A DNA stretch of 64,000 nucleotides. Origin: Streptomyces uncialis (GTDB lineage Bacteria; Actinomycetota; Actinomycetes; Streptomycetales; Streptomycetaceae). Shown here piece after piece: positions 50,372 through 59,230 of this stretch (its first letter is position 1; every line of letters starts with the position of its first letter). The position numbers and the translations under genes are program-made. Below the pieces are notes generated by a model that worked only from the letters and a program-made list of their open reading frames with translations, was not told where the DNA came from and made no database searches. The DNA is taken from the NCBI RefSeq assembly GCF_036250755.1, contig NZ_CP109583.1, positions 8,488,001 to 8,552,000 on the forward strand, written 5' to 3'.

Positions 50372-51040
50372 TCAACTCCCTCCGGGTGAGAGCCCTTTCT
50401 CGTATCCGGCCGCCGGTGCGGTGAACACCCCGTACAGGTCGTTCCTCGTGAACGCCGGGTCGCCGATGACCTCACGGGGCAGGGTCAGTCCGTAATGAAG
50501 CCCGAACAGCCGGTACACCTCGGCCATGGGTGGGATGTACAGGCTGCATTCGTCGGGGTCGTCCGGGTAGTCGGGGTCGGGTACGGCGCGGTCGAGCCCG
50601 ATCTCGGCCGTCATCCGTACGGTGAGCGGGTGATCGGGCCTGACCTGCTCGTGAACCGAGCCTTCGCAGTACGACCAGTCCCACACCCCGTCCACGAAGG
50701 CCCTGACCGTCGGCGGGTCCATCTTGGTGTCGGAGACCTGTATCCAGGTACGGCCCTCCCACAGCGGGCGCAGATGGTCCCGGTCGGCCCGGTGCGGGCC
50801 GTCCCCGGTCTCGAAGGCGAACGCCCACCCCGCCCGGGCGCCCAGCCGGGCGAGGTCGGGCAGCCGCCATGCCGTTCCGGCGGCCGCCACCAGGGCGTTG
50901 AAGGCAGGCGGGTCCATCACGGTGCCCGGCCTGCCGCCCAGCATCACCGCCAGTTCCTCGACCCCGGCGTCCCTCACCGCGATCAGCTCGAAGCTTTGTT
51001 CGCGGAGGGCGTCCTGTATCCATGAGAGTCCATCGGTCAT
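50372..51040 (-). CDS. Hypothetical soluble protein
   Basis: The protein has 222 residues from the ATG at 51040; the open frame upstream to 51115 adds low-complexity residues. I do not recognise it with certainty. It begins MTDGLSWIQDALREQSFELIAVRDAG, has Trp-rich stretches (RTWIQVSD, DGVWDWSYCEG) and an acidic PDPDYPDDPDEC loop, and no signal peptide or membrane helix. The layout resembles small Streptomyces proteins of unknown function. It stands alone between the kinase promoter and the toxin-gene remnant. Confidence 0.65.
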   Translation of the reverse strand: MTDGLSWIQDALREQSFELIAVRDAGVEELAVMLGGRPGTVMDPPAFNALVAAAGTAWRLPDLARLGARAGWAFAFETGDGPHRADRDHLRPLWEGRTWIQVSDTKMDPPTVRAFVDGVWDWSYCEGSVHEQVRPDHPLTVRMTAEIGLDRAVPDPDYPDDPDECSLYIPPMAEVYRLFGLHYGLTLPREVIGDPAFTRNDLYGVFTAPAAGYEKGLSPGGS

Positions 51041-51269
51041 GATCCGCAACGTAGCGGGCGCCACTGACACCCCGAACCCGCCGTGCGGGCAAGGCACTTG
51101 GGCCCGCACCGGCACCGGACCCCGTTCCCCGGATCGCGCCCGCTCTCCCCTTATTCACTCGTCAGTGCGCATTCCTGTTCCCGTGCTTGCCCGCCGGGGC
51201 ACGCGTGCGCGGTAATGGCCCTGTCCCGTAAGGGGCACAGAACGCGATGTGTTCTGGGAGGCGGTGTCC

Positions 51270-52455
51270 ATGGACTCTCCCGATCTGCCGGCCGGTGCGC
51301 TTCCCGGCGCGCGCGACACGAGGGAAGACCCGGGCCCTTCACCGGCCGGGACGCCCCCGGCGCCCGGCGGTGCGGAGCGCGGCGATCTCACGGCCCCCTT
51401 CAAGGCGCCCGTGATCAGTCTGCCCAAGGGCGGTGGCGCGGTCCGGGGGATGGGGGAGAAGCTCTCGGTGAGCCCCGCGACGGGCACCGCCACCCTCACC
51501 GTCCCGCTGCCGCTGAGCCCGGGACGCGGGGACTCCACCCCGCGACTGCGCCTCACCTACGACACCGGGGCCGGGAACGGCCCCTTCGGTATCGGCTGGA
51601 GTCTCGATCTGCCCGCCGTGACCCGCCGGACCGACAAGGGCGTACCGGCCTACGACGACGACTCCGGTGACACGGACGTGTTCCTCCTGTCGGGCGCCGA
51701 GGACCTGGTGCCGTGTCTCGACGCCGACAGCCGTCCGCCGCGGCGGCCCCGGACGGTCGCCGGGGTCACCTACGACATCACCCGCTACCGGCCCCGGACC
51801 GCCGTGGGACGAACACCGTCGACCCCGACTCGCTCTCCGATGTGTTCTGCACCTCAACTACACGGCACGCGAGGGAGGGGAACCGCTGCGCGGGGCGGCC
51901 GCCGACGCCGCCCGCGGCCGACTGCCCGGCGACGGACGCCGGTTGCTCGACGTCCGGCGCGATCTGCCCGACGCCTGGGCGGCGCTGACCCGGCGCGGCG
52001 GGGAACGCCGCGAGCTGGAACTCGCCCTCACCCCGGCGATGTTCCCGCTCGTACCGGCCCGCCGTGTCACCCATGTGGACCGGATCGGTGTGCTTGTCGA
52101 GGCGGCGGGTGCCCGGCCGGGCGCCTGGATCGAGCTGGTCTTCCGGCCCGCGCCGCACTCCTGCGCGGGTCCCTGCGCCTGTGCACGGATCACGGTGCGC
52201 TGTGTCGCGGGCGGCACCTACCCGGGCCTGTTCCACGGCGAGGTGGAGCTGCCCGGCCCGGCGCCGCTCGGGGCCCTCGGCCCGGGCGGGCCGACCCGTA
52301 TCGGCACCTTCGAGTTCCCCGGGGAGCCGGACCGGGTCCGCGAGATCTTCCTGCTGCTCGACCACCGCGCCCGGCCCGACCGGGACTCCCGCGAGGAGGC
52401 TCAGACGTTGATGCGCAACCGGTCCAGCGGCTCCACCAACTCCTCCTCCTCGTAG
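51270..52455 (+). pseudogene. Fused remnant: TcB/SpvB toxin N-terminus joined to TcA C-terminus
   Basis: The ATG at 51270 (GGGAGG upstream) opens a good SpvB/TcB start: FKAPVISLPKGGGAVRGMGEKLSV, GTATLTVPLPLSPGR, LRLTYDTGAGNGPFGIGWSLDLPAVTRRTDKGVP. It runs to TYDITRYRPRT near 51798. A different frame then gives NTVDPDSLSDV, and after a likely one-base loss at about 51841-51846 a third frame gives LHLNYTAREGG, DLPDAWAALTRRGGERRELELALTPAMFPL and IFLLLDHRAR. That is the TcB-binding end of a TcA subunit. Several kilobases of both genes are missing, so the product cannot be a working toxin. Confidence 0.75.
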
Positions 52456-53912
52456 TCGAGGTGGGAGGTCAGGATGCGGTCCAGTACCTGGGTCAGGTCC
52501 TGGACCTCACCCATCCGGCTGTCGTCCTGGACAAGGGTGACCAGCGCGGCGTCGAGCCGGGACAACGCCTCGGCGATGACCTCGTGCTCCTGCTCCAGCC
52601 GCTCGACGACAGGCCCGAGCGAGTCCTGCTTCTCGCGCAGCTCGGGGAACATGAACTGGTCCTCGATGGTGTGGTGCGTGGTGAGGGTACGGCTGTAGGC
52701 GGTGCAGAACGAACCGAGGGTCCAGTAGTTCTGCCGCAGGGTGAGACTGTTGATCATCGAGCGGGCCGACGCGGCGTCCTGCCGGCCCGCCGCCACCTGG
52801 GCCACCGCGTCACGGATCTGCCGCATCTCCTGGCGCAGATTGTCATGGATACGCACCAGCCGGGTGCCCGTGCCACCGGGGTGGCCCGCTGTCGCGGGCC
52901 GCTTGGGCGCGCGCGGCCGGGTCGCCTCGCCGAGCGGGTCGGCGGACCACAGGTCGATGTGCTCGGGCGCCCGCGTCAGCTCCACCGCCGCGTCGTCGTC
53001 CGGGGTGGGGGAGGAGCCGCCCCGGGCGGCGCCCACGGCCTCCCGGACCAGGGGCGCCACCTCTTCGGCGAAGGTGCGCAGCTCGCGCTCGGGGTCCGCC
53101 CCGGAAGGGGCGAGGACGAATCCGCTCATCCCCTCGGTGAGCGCCAGCTCGGTCAGCTGCCGCGCCCACTGCTCGGGCGGCCCGTCGAGGAAGCCGTCCG
53201 AGGCGAGACGGGAGAAGCGTCCGGCGACGGTGTAGATACGCCGGACGGCCGCCGGGTCACGGCCCGCGGCGAGTGCGGCGTCGTCGATGGCGCGGCCCAT
53301 GGCCGTCAGTTCGCCCGGCGGCGCGTACATCGACGAGGGCAGCCAGCCGTCCGCGAGCCGCCCGGTGAGTTCGAGCATGCGCCTCTTGTACGAGCCGACC
53401 CAGATACCGAGGGGATGCACCGGGAACGGGCCGGGGCGCGCACCCGCCAGGGAGTGGTGACGGCCCTCGAAGTCCACGCCGGGACCGGGCGTCCACATCG
53501 CGCGGATGACGGTGATCGCCTCCTCCAGCGCGTCCACCGCCTCACCCGGTGTGCGGCGGGGGCCGCCCAGCGAGGCGATGGCGTCCCAGAAGGCGCCCGC
53601 CCCGATGCCGAGTTCGGCCCGGCCGCCGCTGAGGATGTCCAGGGTGGCGGCCGAGCGGGCCAGCACGGCCGGCGGGCGCAGCGGCAGATTCGCGACATGC
53701 GGGAAGAGCGTCACGCGTTCGGTCCGGGCCGCGAGATGGGTCAGCAGGGTCCAGGTGTCGAGGAACGCGGGCTGGTAGGGGTGGTCCTGGACACCGAGCA
53801 GTTCCAGTCCGCTCCGGTCCGCGAGCGTGGCCAGCCGTACGAGGTCGTCGTGGCCTTCGGCCGTCGGCGTCAGGAACGCGCCGAACCGCAGGTCGTGTCC
53901 GTGGTCGGTCAT
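52401..53912 (-). CDS. LLM-class flavin/F420 oxidoreductase fused to a hemerythrin domain
   Basis: The protein has 503 residues. The front (about 8-300) is a luciferase-like monooxygenase: LRFGAFLTPTAEGHDDLVRLATLADRSGLELLGVQDHPYQP, ATLDILSGGRAELGIGAG, GIWVGSYKRRMLELTGRLADGWLPS. The back (about 350-495) is a hemerythrin-like four-helix bundle with iron ligands RIHDNL, HHTIEDQFMFPEL, EQEHEVI and HLDYEEEEL. The union of a flavin or F420 enzyme and a diiron oxygen/redox sensor in one chain suggests oxygen- or nitric-oxide-linked activity. The start ATG at 53912 gives full domains. Confidence 0.85.
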   Translation of the reverse strand: MTDHGHDLRFGAFLTPTAEGHDDLVRLATLADRSGLELLGVQDHPYQPAFLDTWTLLTHLAARTERVTLFPHVANLPLRPPAVLARSAATLDILSGGRAELGIGAGAFWDAIASLGGPRRTPGEAVDALEEAITVIRAMWTPGPGVDFEGRHHSLAGARPGPFPVHPLGIWVGSYKRRMLELTGRLADGWLPSSMYAPPGELTAMGRAIDDAALAAGRDPAAVRRIYTVAGRFSRLASDGFLDGPPEQWARQLTELALTEGMSGFVLAPSGADPERELRTFAEEVAPLVREAVGAARGGSSPTPDDDAAVELTRAPEHIDLWSADPLGEATRPRAPKRPATAGHPGGTGTRLVRIHDNLRQEMRQIRDAVAQVAAGRQDAASARSMINSLTLRQNYWTLGSFCTAYSRTLTTHHTIEDQFMFPELREKQDSLGPVVERLEQEHEVIAEALSRLDAALVTLVQDDSRMGEVQDLTQVLDRILTSHLDYEEEELVEPLDRLRINV

Positions 53913-53991
53913 GAGGATGTGGTGCTTTCCGTTGAGCGGACGGCCCCTTCGGGCGGCCGGGAGGGGAGGCCCGCCGGTCCGGCGCGGCCGT

Positions 53992-54549
53992 TCAGCAGGT
54001 GGTGGCGGAGTCGTCGAAGCCGACCGTGCGCCAGATGCCGCCGAGGGCCGTGAGGTCCTCCGGCGTGAGCTTGTCGAGGAACTCGGCCCGGAGGCTGCTG
54101 AGGTGCACCTTGCGGGCCCGGCGGTACGCCCTGGTCCCGGCCTCGGTGAGGACCGCGTCGAAGCCCCGGGCGTCGGTGGAGCACTTGCGCCGCTCGACGA
54201 AGCCCTGGCGTTCGAGGTCGTCCACGATGCGGGTGAGCCCGCTGCGGCTGATCAGCAGGGACGCGGCGAGCTCCTTCATCCGCAGATGGCGCCCGGGGGC
54301 CTCGGCGAGGGTGAGCAGCACCTCGAAGGAGGACATGGGAAGGCGCTCGGCCGTCATCAGCTCACGGTCGAGGGTGCGCAGGAGTCGCAGATGGGTGGAG
54401 AGGAGTCCGAGCCAGGCCGCCCGCTCGGCGCGGTTCAGCGGGCGGGCGGGCGAGCTGCCCGCCGGGGTGTCCGACGGGGTGTCCCGGCGCGGGCCGTCGA
54501 CCTCGCGGGCCGTGGTCTCCCGCTCCTCGTGGGTGTTCCGCAGGCTCAT
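53992..54549 (-). CDS. MarR-family regulator
   Basis: The protein has 185 residues from the ATG at 54549, with GGAGGAG upstream. The first 45 residues are disordered (Thr/Arg/Pro-rich). The MarR winged helix follows: LPMSSFEVLLTLAEAPGRHLRMKELAASLLISRSGLTRIVDDLERQGFVERRKCSTDARGFDAVLTEAG in residues 75-145. A single Cys in the wing (RRKCSTDARG) might be redox-sensitive, which is only a guess. Three copies of its likely operator lie in the gap toward the divergent nitroreductase gene. The LLM-hemerythrin gene is downstream on the same strand. Confidence 0.9.
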   Translation of the reverse strand: MSLRNTHEERETTAREVDGPRRDTPSDTPAGSSPARPLNRAERAAWLGLLSTHLRLLRTLDRELMTAERLPMSSFEVLLTLAEAPGRHLRMKELAASLLISRSGLTRIVDDLERQGFVERRKCSTDARGFDAVLTEAGTRAYRRARKVHLSSLRAEFLDKLTPEDLTALGGIWRTVGFDDSATTC

Positions 54550-54564
54550 GGCTCCTCCGAAAGG

Positions 54565-54580
54565 TTGGTTCCACAACGAA
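54565..54580. promoter_or_regulatory. MarR operator, copy 1 (one mismatch)
   Basis: TTGGTTCCACAACGAA matches TTCGTT-N4-AACGAA except for one base. It lies 16-31 bases before the MarR ATG. Confidence 0.6.
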
Positions 54581-54666
54581 TTATATCCGGAGTCCTTCCG
54601 GTGGGTGCGGGTCCGGTGGGGCAGTCGCCGGACCGGTGGTCCGATCGCGTCAGGCCGCCTATGTAG

Positions 54667-54682
54667 TTCGTTCTGCAACGAA
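54667..54682. promoter_or_regulatory. MarR operator, copy 2 (perfect)
   Basis: TTCGTTCTGCAACGAA is a perfect inverted repeat, six bases each side of CTGC. It is the exact reverse complement of the copy at 54790-54805. Confidence 0.75.
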
Positions 54683-54788
54683 GATAAGCGGGACTCCGGC
54701 CAGGGGTCAAGCGTCGCAGGTGGGGGGTGCTCTCCGGGGTCGGCGTCCAGGGGATTGCCTGTCCGAAGGCGGTGCGGGTGGTGTTATG

Positions 54789-54806
54789 GTTCGTTGCAGA
54801 ACGAAC
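54789..54806. promoter_or_regulatory. MarR operator, copy 3 (perfect)
   Basis: GTTCGTTGCAGAACGAAC has seven-base arms around GCAG and lies just after a TATGGT box that could be the -10 of the nitroreductase promoter. Binding here would block initiation of the gene at 54923. Confidence 0.75.
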
Positions 54807-54922
54807 TAGATTGCTGGCTGGTCACCCCATCGAGCTCCGGGTGACCGCCCCCGGGACGGACACCCGGCCCCGCCCGTTCCCGGGAATCGCCCCCACAGAG
54901 ACCGGCAAAGGAAACCCTCACG

Positions 54923-55549
54923 ATGAACACACCCCCGACGCCCGACCTGTACGAGGAACACCTCGTGCTCGCGGCCGAAGCGCGCCGTCTGCTGTTCACC
55001 GGCGCCCGCACCGCGAACTCCTTCACCGACGAGCCCGTCCCCGACGAGACCCTCCGGGCCATCTGGGAGCTCGCGAAGTGGCCACCGACCTCGGCCAACA
55101 CCAACCCGCTGCGGGTCCTCTTCCTGCGCTCCGGCGACGCCCAGCGGCGGCTGATCCCGCATCTGGCGGAGGGCAACCGGGCCAAGAGCGTCTCGGCCCC
55201 CGTGATCGCCGTCCTCGCCTACGACACCCGGTACAGCGAGCACATCCCGCGGCTGCTGCCCTTCATGCCCGAGCTGAAGGAAGCCCTCGAATCGGACCCG
55301 GTGGGGCACCAGGAGCACGCGCGCTTCAACTCCGCTCTCCAGGCCGGCTACTTCCTGCTCTCGGTCCGTGCCGCCGGTCTGGCCGCGGGCCCGCTCGGCG
55401 GCTTCGACGCGGACGGCGTGGACGGCGAGTTCTTCCCCGACGGCCGGCTGAGGTCGTTCCTCGTCGTCAACATCGGCAAGCCCGGCGACAACCCCTGGTT
55501 CGAACGGCTGCCCCGCCTGGAGTACGAGGAGGCCGTCAGCTGCCTCTGA
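54923..55549 (+). CDS. Nitroreductase-family protein (malonic semialdehyde reductase RutE-like)
   Basis: The protein has 208 residues. The nitroreductase fold is seen in FTGARTANSFTDEPVPDETLRAIWELAKWPPTSANTNPLRVLFL (FMN contacts with Arg and Ser), ARFNSALQAGYFLLSVRAAGLAAGPLGGFD and LRSFLVVNIGKPG. The ANSF/FTDEP start and the length match the RutE/HadB branch, which reduces malonic semialdehyde or similar aldehydes and nitro compounds with FMN. The divergent MarR gene and the operator beside its promoter suggest induction by a toxic electrophile. Confidence 0.9.
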   Translation: MNTPPTPDLYEEHLVLAAEARRLLFTGARTANSFTDEPVPDETLRAIWELAKWPPTSANTNPLRVLFLRSGDAQRRLIPHLAEGNRAKSVSAPVIAVLAYDTRYSEHIPRLLPFMPELKEALESDPVGHQEHARFNSALQAGYFLLSVRAAGLAAGPLGGFDADGVDGEFFPDGRLRSFLVVNIGKPGDNPWFERLPRLEYEEAVSCL

Positions 55550-55620
55550 GCCCCGACGGACCCGGCGCGGGCCGGACGTGAGCGAGCGGCGCGGGTCCGC
55601 CGGGACCCGGTACGACGCGG

Positions 55621-55656
55621 GCCCGCCGGGACCCGGTACAAGGGGTCCCGGCGGGC
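55621..55656. terminator. Bidirectional hairpin terminator
   Basis: GCCCGCCGGGACCC (55621-55634) and its exact inverse (55643-55656) form a 14-base stem with an 8-base loop. It lies between the convergent nitroreductase and subtilase genes. A direct repeat CCGCCGGGACCCGGTAC overlaps it. Confidence 0.8.
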
Positions 55657-55735
55657 CCACCGCCGTCAGCGCGCACCCGGCGTACCCGGTGCACCGGCGT
55701 ACCCGCCGCACCCGCGGCACCCTGCGCCGTGACGC

Positions 55736-58700
55736 CTACCCGCCGAAGAAGGCGTCGTGCACGGTCACGCTCGCGGTGCCGCCCTGCTTGTCGGTCACCC
55801 GGGCACGCAGGGTGACCGACTCGCCCCTCGCCGGGTTCCGCACCGTCGCCCTGGCCCCGGTCACCGTGAGTTCCCGCCATGTCCGGCCGCCGTCGTACGA
55901 GGCGTGCGCGGTCAGCGACCTGACGTTGCCGTTCGCCGCGGCGCCGTGCACCTGGAGCGGAATCCGCTGGACGGCGCCCGCCGGGGCGGTGCTGTCCGGG
56001 CCGACCCGCGCACCGGAGAAGCGCACGGTCGAGATCGGCATCATCACCTCGTCGTCCGTCGGCGCCGCGGCCGCCCGGAACGTCCACGCGGCGTCGATCC
56101 GGCTGCTCACCCGGGCCGTCGCCGCGTCGCGCAGCACCGAGGTGGTGAGCGTGAACCGCCCGGCCTCCCGGCCGATCGGTACCGACCTCCCGCCGGTCAG
56201 CGCGTCGGGGATCTCGCCGATCCTCGTCCCGTTCCGGTACAGCGTCGTCCTGGCGGACCCGATGCCGGACGTTCCGGAGTGGCCCCGGCCGTCCGAGAAC
56301 AGCGGAACCCGGGGGACCAGCTGATCGCCACGACGCGAGAAGCCCGACCCTTGGTCGAGCAGCGGACCGAAGACGGCGGTGTTGAACGTCTCCCGGTGGA
56401 TCCTGCCCGCCCGGTAGGTCCTGGGCCCGGACTCCAGCACCGCCTCCGTCCGGTCACCGCCGCCCGGGTCGTCCCCGGTGAGCTGGCCGAAGCGGAAGCT
56501 CCATCGCACCCCGTCGCCCGTGGAGAGCCGCACCGTGCGGGTGTCGGGCAGTGGCCGCGCGACACCGAAGCCACGCATTCCCCAGAGACCGCCCGACAAG
56601 TGCGGGCTCGGCTCCAGAGTGGCCCGTTTGCCGTCGGCCGGAGCCCCGAGAGCCACCTTCACCGTGGCGAACTCCGCGGGCCTGAAGATGCGGCTGTATC
56701 CGGTGGCGAGCCGCTTCACCCGCCCGCCGGAAGCCGCGTGGTACTCGGTGCGGTCGGCTGCGCGCCAGAGCCCGTACCAGCCCTGGCGCAGCGACCCGTC
56801 CGTGACCGGCGGCCCGAGATGCGCGACGTTCAGCGTGGCGAACGACTCCCCGGGGTAGAACCCGCCGATGTCCTCGCCGGCCGACCCGGTCCGGGCGTAC
56901 TCCATCCCTCCCGCGGCCTGCGGGGCCCCGGGATCGGGCCCGGTGATCCGCACCGGCCTGGCCCGGCGGGCGTCGAGCGTGACCGTGCGCGCCCTGTCGA
57001 TCACCAGCTTGGGCTGCACCAGCGCGTCGAACCCCTTGGTGGGATCTGCGGGGTCGACCGGACCCCAGGCGTCGAGCACGTACTCGCCCCGGGTCAGCCG
57101 GACCACGGGATCACCGTCGGCGGACGACAGGAAGTGGTACCCCGGTTCGAGCGAGTCCACGGAGGACACGAGCGCCCCGAAGTCCCTGCTCGGCCTCCCG
57201 TCCCGGCCGATGGTCCTGAAGGTGATGTCGTACGACTCCACCTCGCGCTCGACCGACACGGTCGACCGGACGGTCAAACCGGCCCCGGACGCCGTGACCG
57301 TGGCCGCGAAGTGGCCGTCCTCGCCGCCCACCCGGGTGTCCGCGGTGACCTCGACGGAGGCGGTCCCCCCGGCCGGGACGGTGACCCGGTCCGCGCCCAG
57401 GGTGAAGAACCCGGCCGGTGCGGGTCTGTTCCCGGGACCGTGACCGGCCACCGCCAGATCGAGGACCGCGTCCGCCGGGCCGCTGTTGCGATAGGTCAGC
57501 TTCCCGGTGACCGGTGTGTCGTCGCCGTGCGGCCAGCGCTGCTCGCCCAGGCCGATCGATACCTGGGTCGGGGTCACGGTCTGGCCGAGTGCCCGGTCGA
57601 CGGCGATCCGGCCGGTGCCCTGCTCATAGGCGGTGTGTCCGGTGTCCGCGGCGGACGAGGCGAGCGCGCCGCGCAGTTCCGCCGCGCGCCGGTCGGGATG
57701 CTTCTGCTTGAGCAGCGCGGCGGCCCCCGCCACATGCGGGGTCGCCATCGACGTACCCGAGATCGCGGTGTAGCCCGGGATGCTGCCGGGGGCCCCGGTG
57801 CCGGCGGCCGCGGCGGCGACGATGCCCACACCCGGCGCGGTCACATCGGGTTTGACCACACCCCCCGCGTACCGGGGGCCCCTGCTGGAGAACGGGGCGA
57901 GCCGGTCCGCGCGGTCGACCGCTCCGACGGTGAAGGCGGCGTCCGCGCTGCCCGGCGAGCCGATGACGTTCCGCCCCGCGTTGCCCGCCGCCACCACGAA
58001 GAGCACACCCGTCTCGGCCGTCGCCCTGTCGATATAGGCCTCCATCGGGTCGATCGCGGGATCGGCGTCGCCCGTGATGCTGAGATTGACGATGTCCGCG
58101 CCCTGCGCCACCGCCCACTCCATCCCCGCCAGGACGGCCGACTCGCTGCCGCCCCCGTTGTCCTCCAGCACCTTGCCGCTCAGGATCCCGGCCCGCGGCG
58201 CGACCCCCCGATGGGTGCCGTTCGACCGGGCCCCGCTGCCCGCGGCCGTGGACGCCACATGGGTGCCGTGACCGTTGCGGTCGGTGGTGTGCGGGGATGT
58301 GCTGAAGTTCCGCGCCGCGATCACCCGGCCCGACAGATCGGGGTGGTCCGCGTCGACACCGGTGTCGAGGACGGCGATCCGTACGCCCTGGCCCTCCCAT
58401 CCGGACCGCCATGCCTGGGGCGCTCCGATCTGCCCGGTGCTCCGTTCCAGGGCGGCCTTGACCACGCCGTCCAGCCAGATCCGGCTGATCCCGGACGCCG
58501 TGGTCCGCGCCCCACCGCGACCGGCCTCGGTGAGGGTGTCCCACAGCCGCGGCGTGCCGGTCACCGCGTCCGCGTTCAGGGAACGCAGCGGCCGGTCGCG
58601 TTCCGTACCGTCGGCGGCCCGCACGGACCTCCGGGCATCCGGACCGGCGGCGCCCCCGTACTCCACGATCAGCCGCAGCCCGTCCCGGTGCGCCTTCCGG

Positions 58701-59080
58701 CTCTGCGCACCGCTCAGCCCGGTGACGTCGAACAGCCGTCGGTCCAGCCTGCCGTCCGCGATCAGCCGGCGCGCGTCCCGCGGCACCACATAGGTGCGAC
58801 CGCGGTCGGTGTGGGTGTGCACGGGGACACCGGCCCGCCCTTCGGCGGGCTCGAATCCGGCGACCTCGCCCCGGGCGTCGACCCCGACCCGGTCACCGGT
58901 GATCAGCGTGACCCACACCGGGTCGTCGGACCTCTGCCGTGGTGCCGCCGCGTCCCCGTCGGGCGGCGGGGACGCGGCGGCGTTCGCGGCGACGGCCGTC
59001 CCGGCGACCAGCGCCATGGAGACCGCGACGGCGAACGCCGCCACCCCGGAACCCTGTTGTCTGTGCTGTCCGTTGAACAC
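55736..59080 (-). CDS. Large secreted subtilisin-like protease (S8) with C-terminal beta domains
   Basis: The protein has 1114 residues from the GTG at 59080, just after a GGGGGG run. Signal peptide about 1-36 (AFAVAVSMALVAGTAVAANA). The propeptide region begins WVTLITGDRV, as in many Streptomyces subtilases of this size. The peptidase domain covers about 215-520 with D239 (AVLDTGVD), H271 (NGHGTHVAS) and S444 (SGTSMATPHVAG). The last 590 residues are beta-rich domains without catalytic motifs, likely for substrate or wall binding. It should degrade protein outside the cell. Confidence 0.95.
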   Translation of the reverse strand: MFNGQHRQQGSGVAAFAVAVSMALVAGTAVAANAAASPPPDGDAAAPRQRSDDPVWVTLITGDRVGVDARGEVAGFEPAEGRAGVPVHTHTDRGRTYVVPRDARRLIADGRLDRRLFDVTGLSGAQSRKAHRDGLRLIVEYGGAAGPDARRSVRAADGTERDRPLRSLNADAVTGTPRLWDTLTEAGRGGARTTASGISRIWLDGVVKAALERSTGQIGAPQAWRSGWEGQGVRIAVLDTGVDADHPDLSGRVIAARNFSTSPHTTDRNGHGTHVASTAAGSGARSNGTHRGVAPRAGILSGKVLEDNGGGSESAVLAGMEWAVAQGADIVNLSITGDADPAIDPMEAYIDRATAETGVLFVVAAGNAGRNVIGSPGSADAAFTVGAVDRADRLAPFSSRGPRYAGGVVKPDVTAPGVGIVAAAAAGTGAPGSIPGYTAISGTSMATPHVAGAAALLKQKHPDRRAAELRGALASSAADTGHTAYEQGTGRIAVDRALGQTVTPTQVSIGLGEQRWPHGDDTPVTGKLTYRNSGPADAVLDLAVAGHGPGNRPAPAGFFTLGADRVTVPAGGTASVEVTADTRVGGEDGHFAATVTASGAGLTVRSTVSVEREVESYDITFRTIGRDGRPSRDFGALVSSVDSLEPGYHFLSSADGDPVVRLTRGEYVLDAWGPVDPADPTKGFDALVQPKLVIDRARTVTLDARRARPVRITGPDPGAPQAAGGMEYARTGSAGEDIGGFYPGESFATLNVAHLGPPVTDGSLRQGWYGLWRAADRTEYHAASGGRVKRLATGYSRIFRPAEFATVKVALGAPADGKRATLEPSPHLSGGLWGMRGFGVARPLPDTRTVRLSTGDGVRWSFRFGQLTGDDPGGGDRTEAVLESGPRTYRAGRIHRETFNTAVFGPLLDQGSGFSRRGDQLVPRVPLFSDGRGHSGTSGIGSARTTLYRNGTRIGEIPDALTGGRSVPIGREAGRFTLTTSVLRDAATARVSSRIDAAWTFRAAAAPTDDEVMMPISTVRFSGARVGPDSTAPAGAVQRIPLQVHGAAANGNVRSLTAHASYDGGRTWRELTVTGARATVRNPARGESVTLRARVTDKQGGTASVTVHDAFFGG

Positions 59081-59230
59081 ATGCCCCCCTGAGCGAGGTT
59101 CGCGGGCCCGCGCGGGCCCGCTCACTCAGGAGAGGCGGGTCCGGTGGGCAGGGGCGTTGAGTGCGGAGCCGACGAAGTCCGGAACTGACGGTTCGGTGGC
59201 CTGTTCGGGCCGGTCCGCTCCGGTCCCCGG

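Noticed and set aside
55757..59092. An open frame of over 1,100 codons antisense to the large subtilase
   Set aside because: Such shadows arise in very GC-rich genes. The translation is Arg/Gly/Pro/His-rich without any domain, while the minus-strand frame has a complete catalytic triad.
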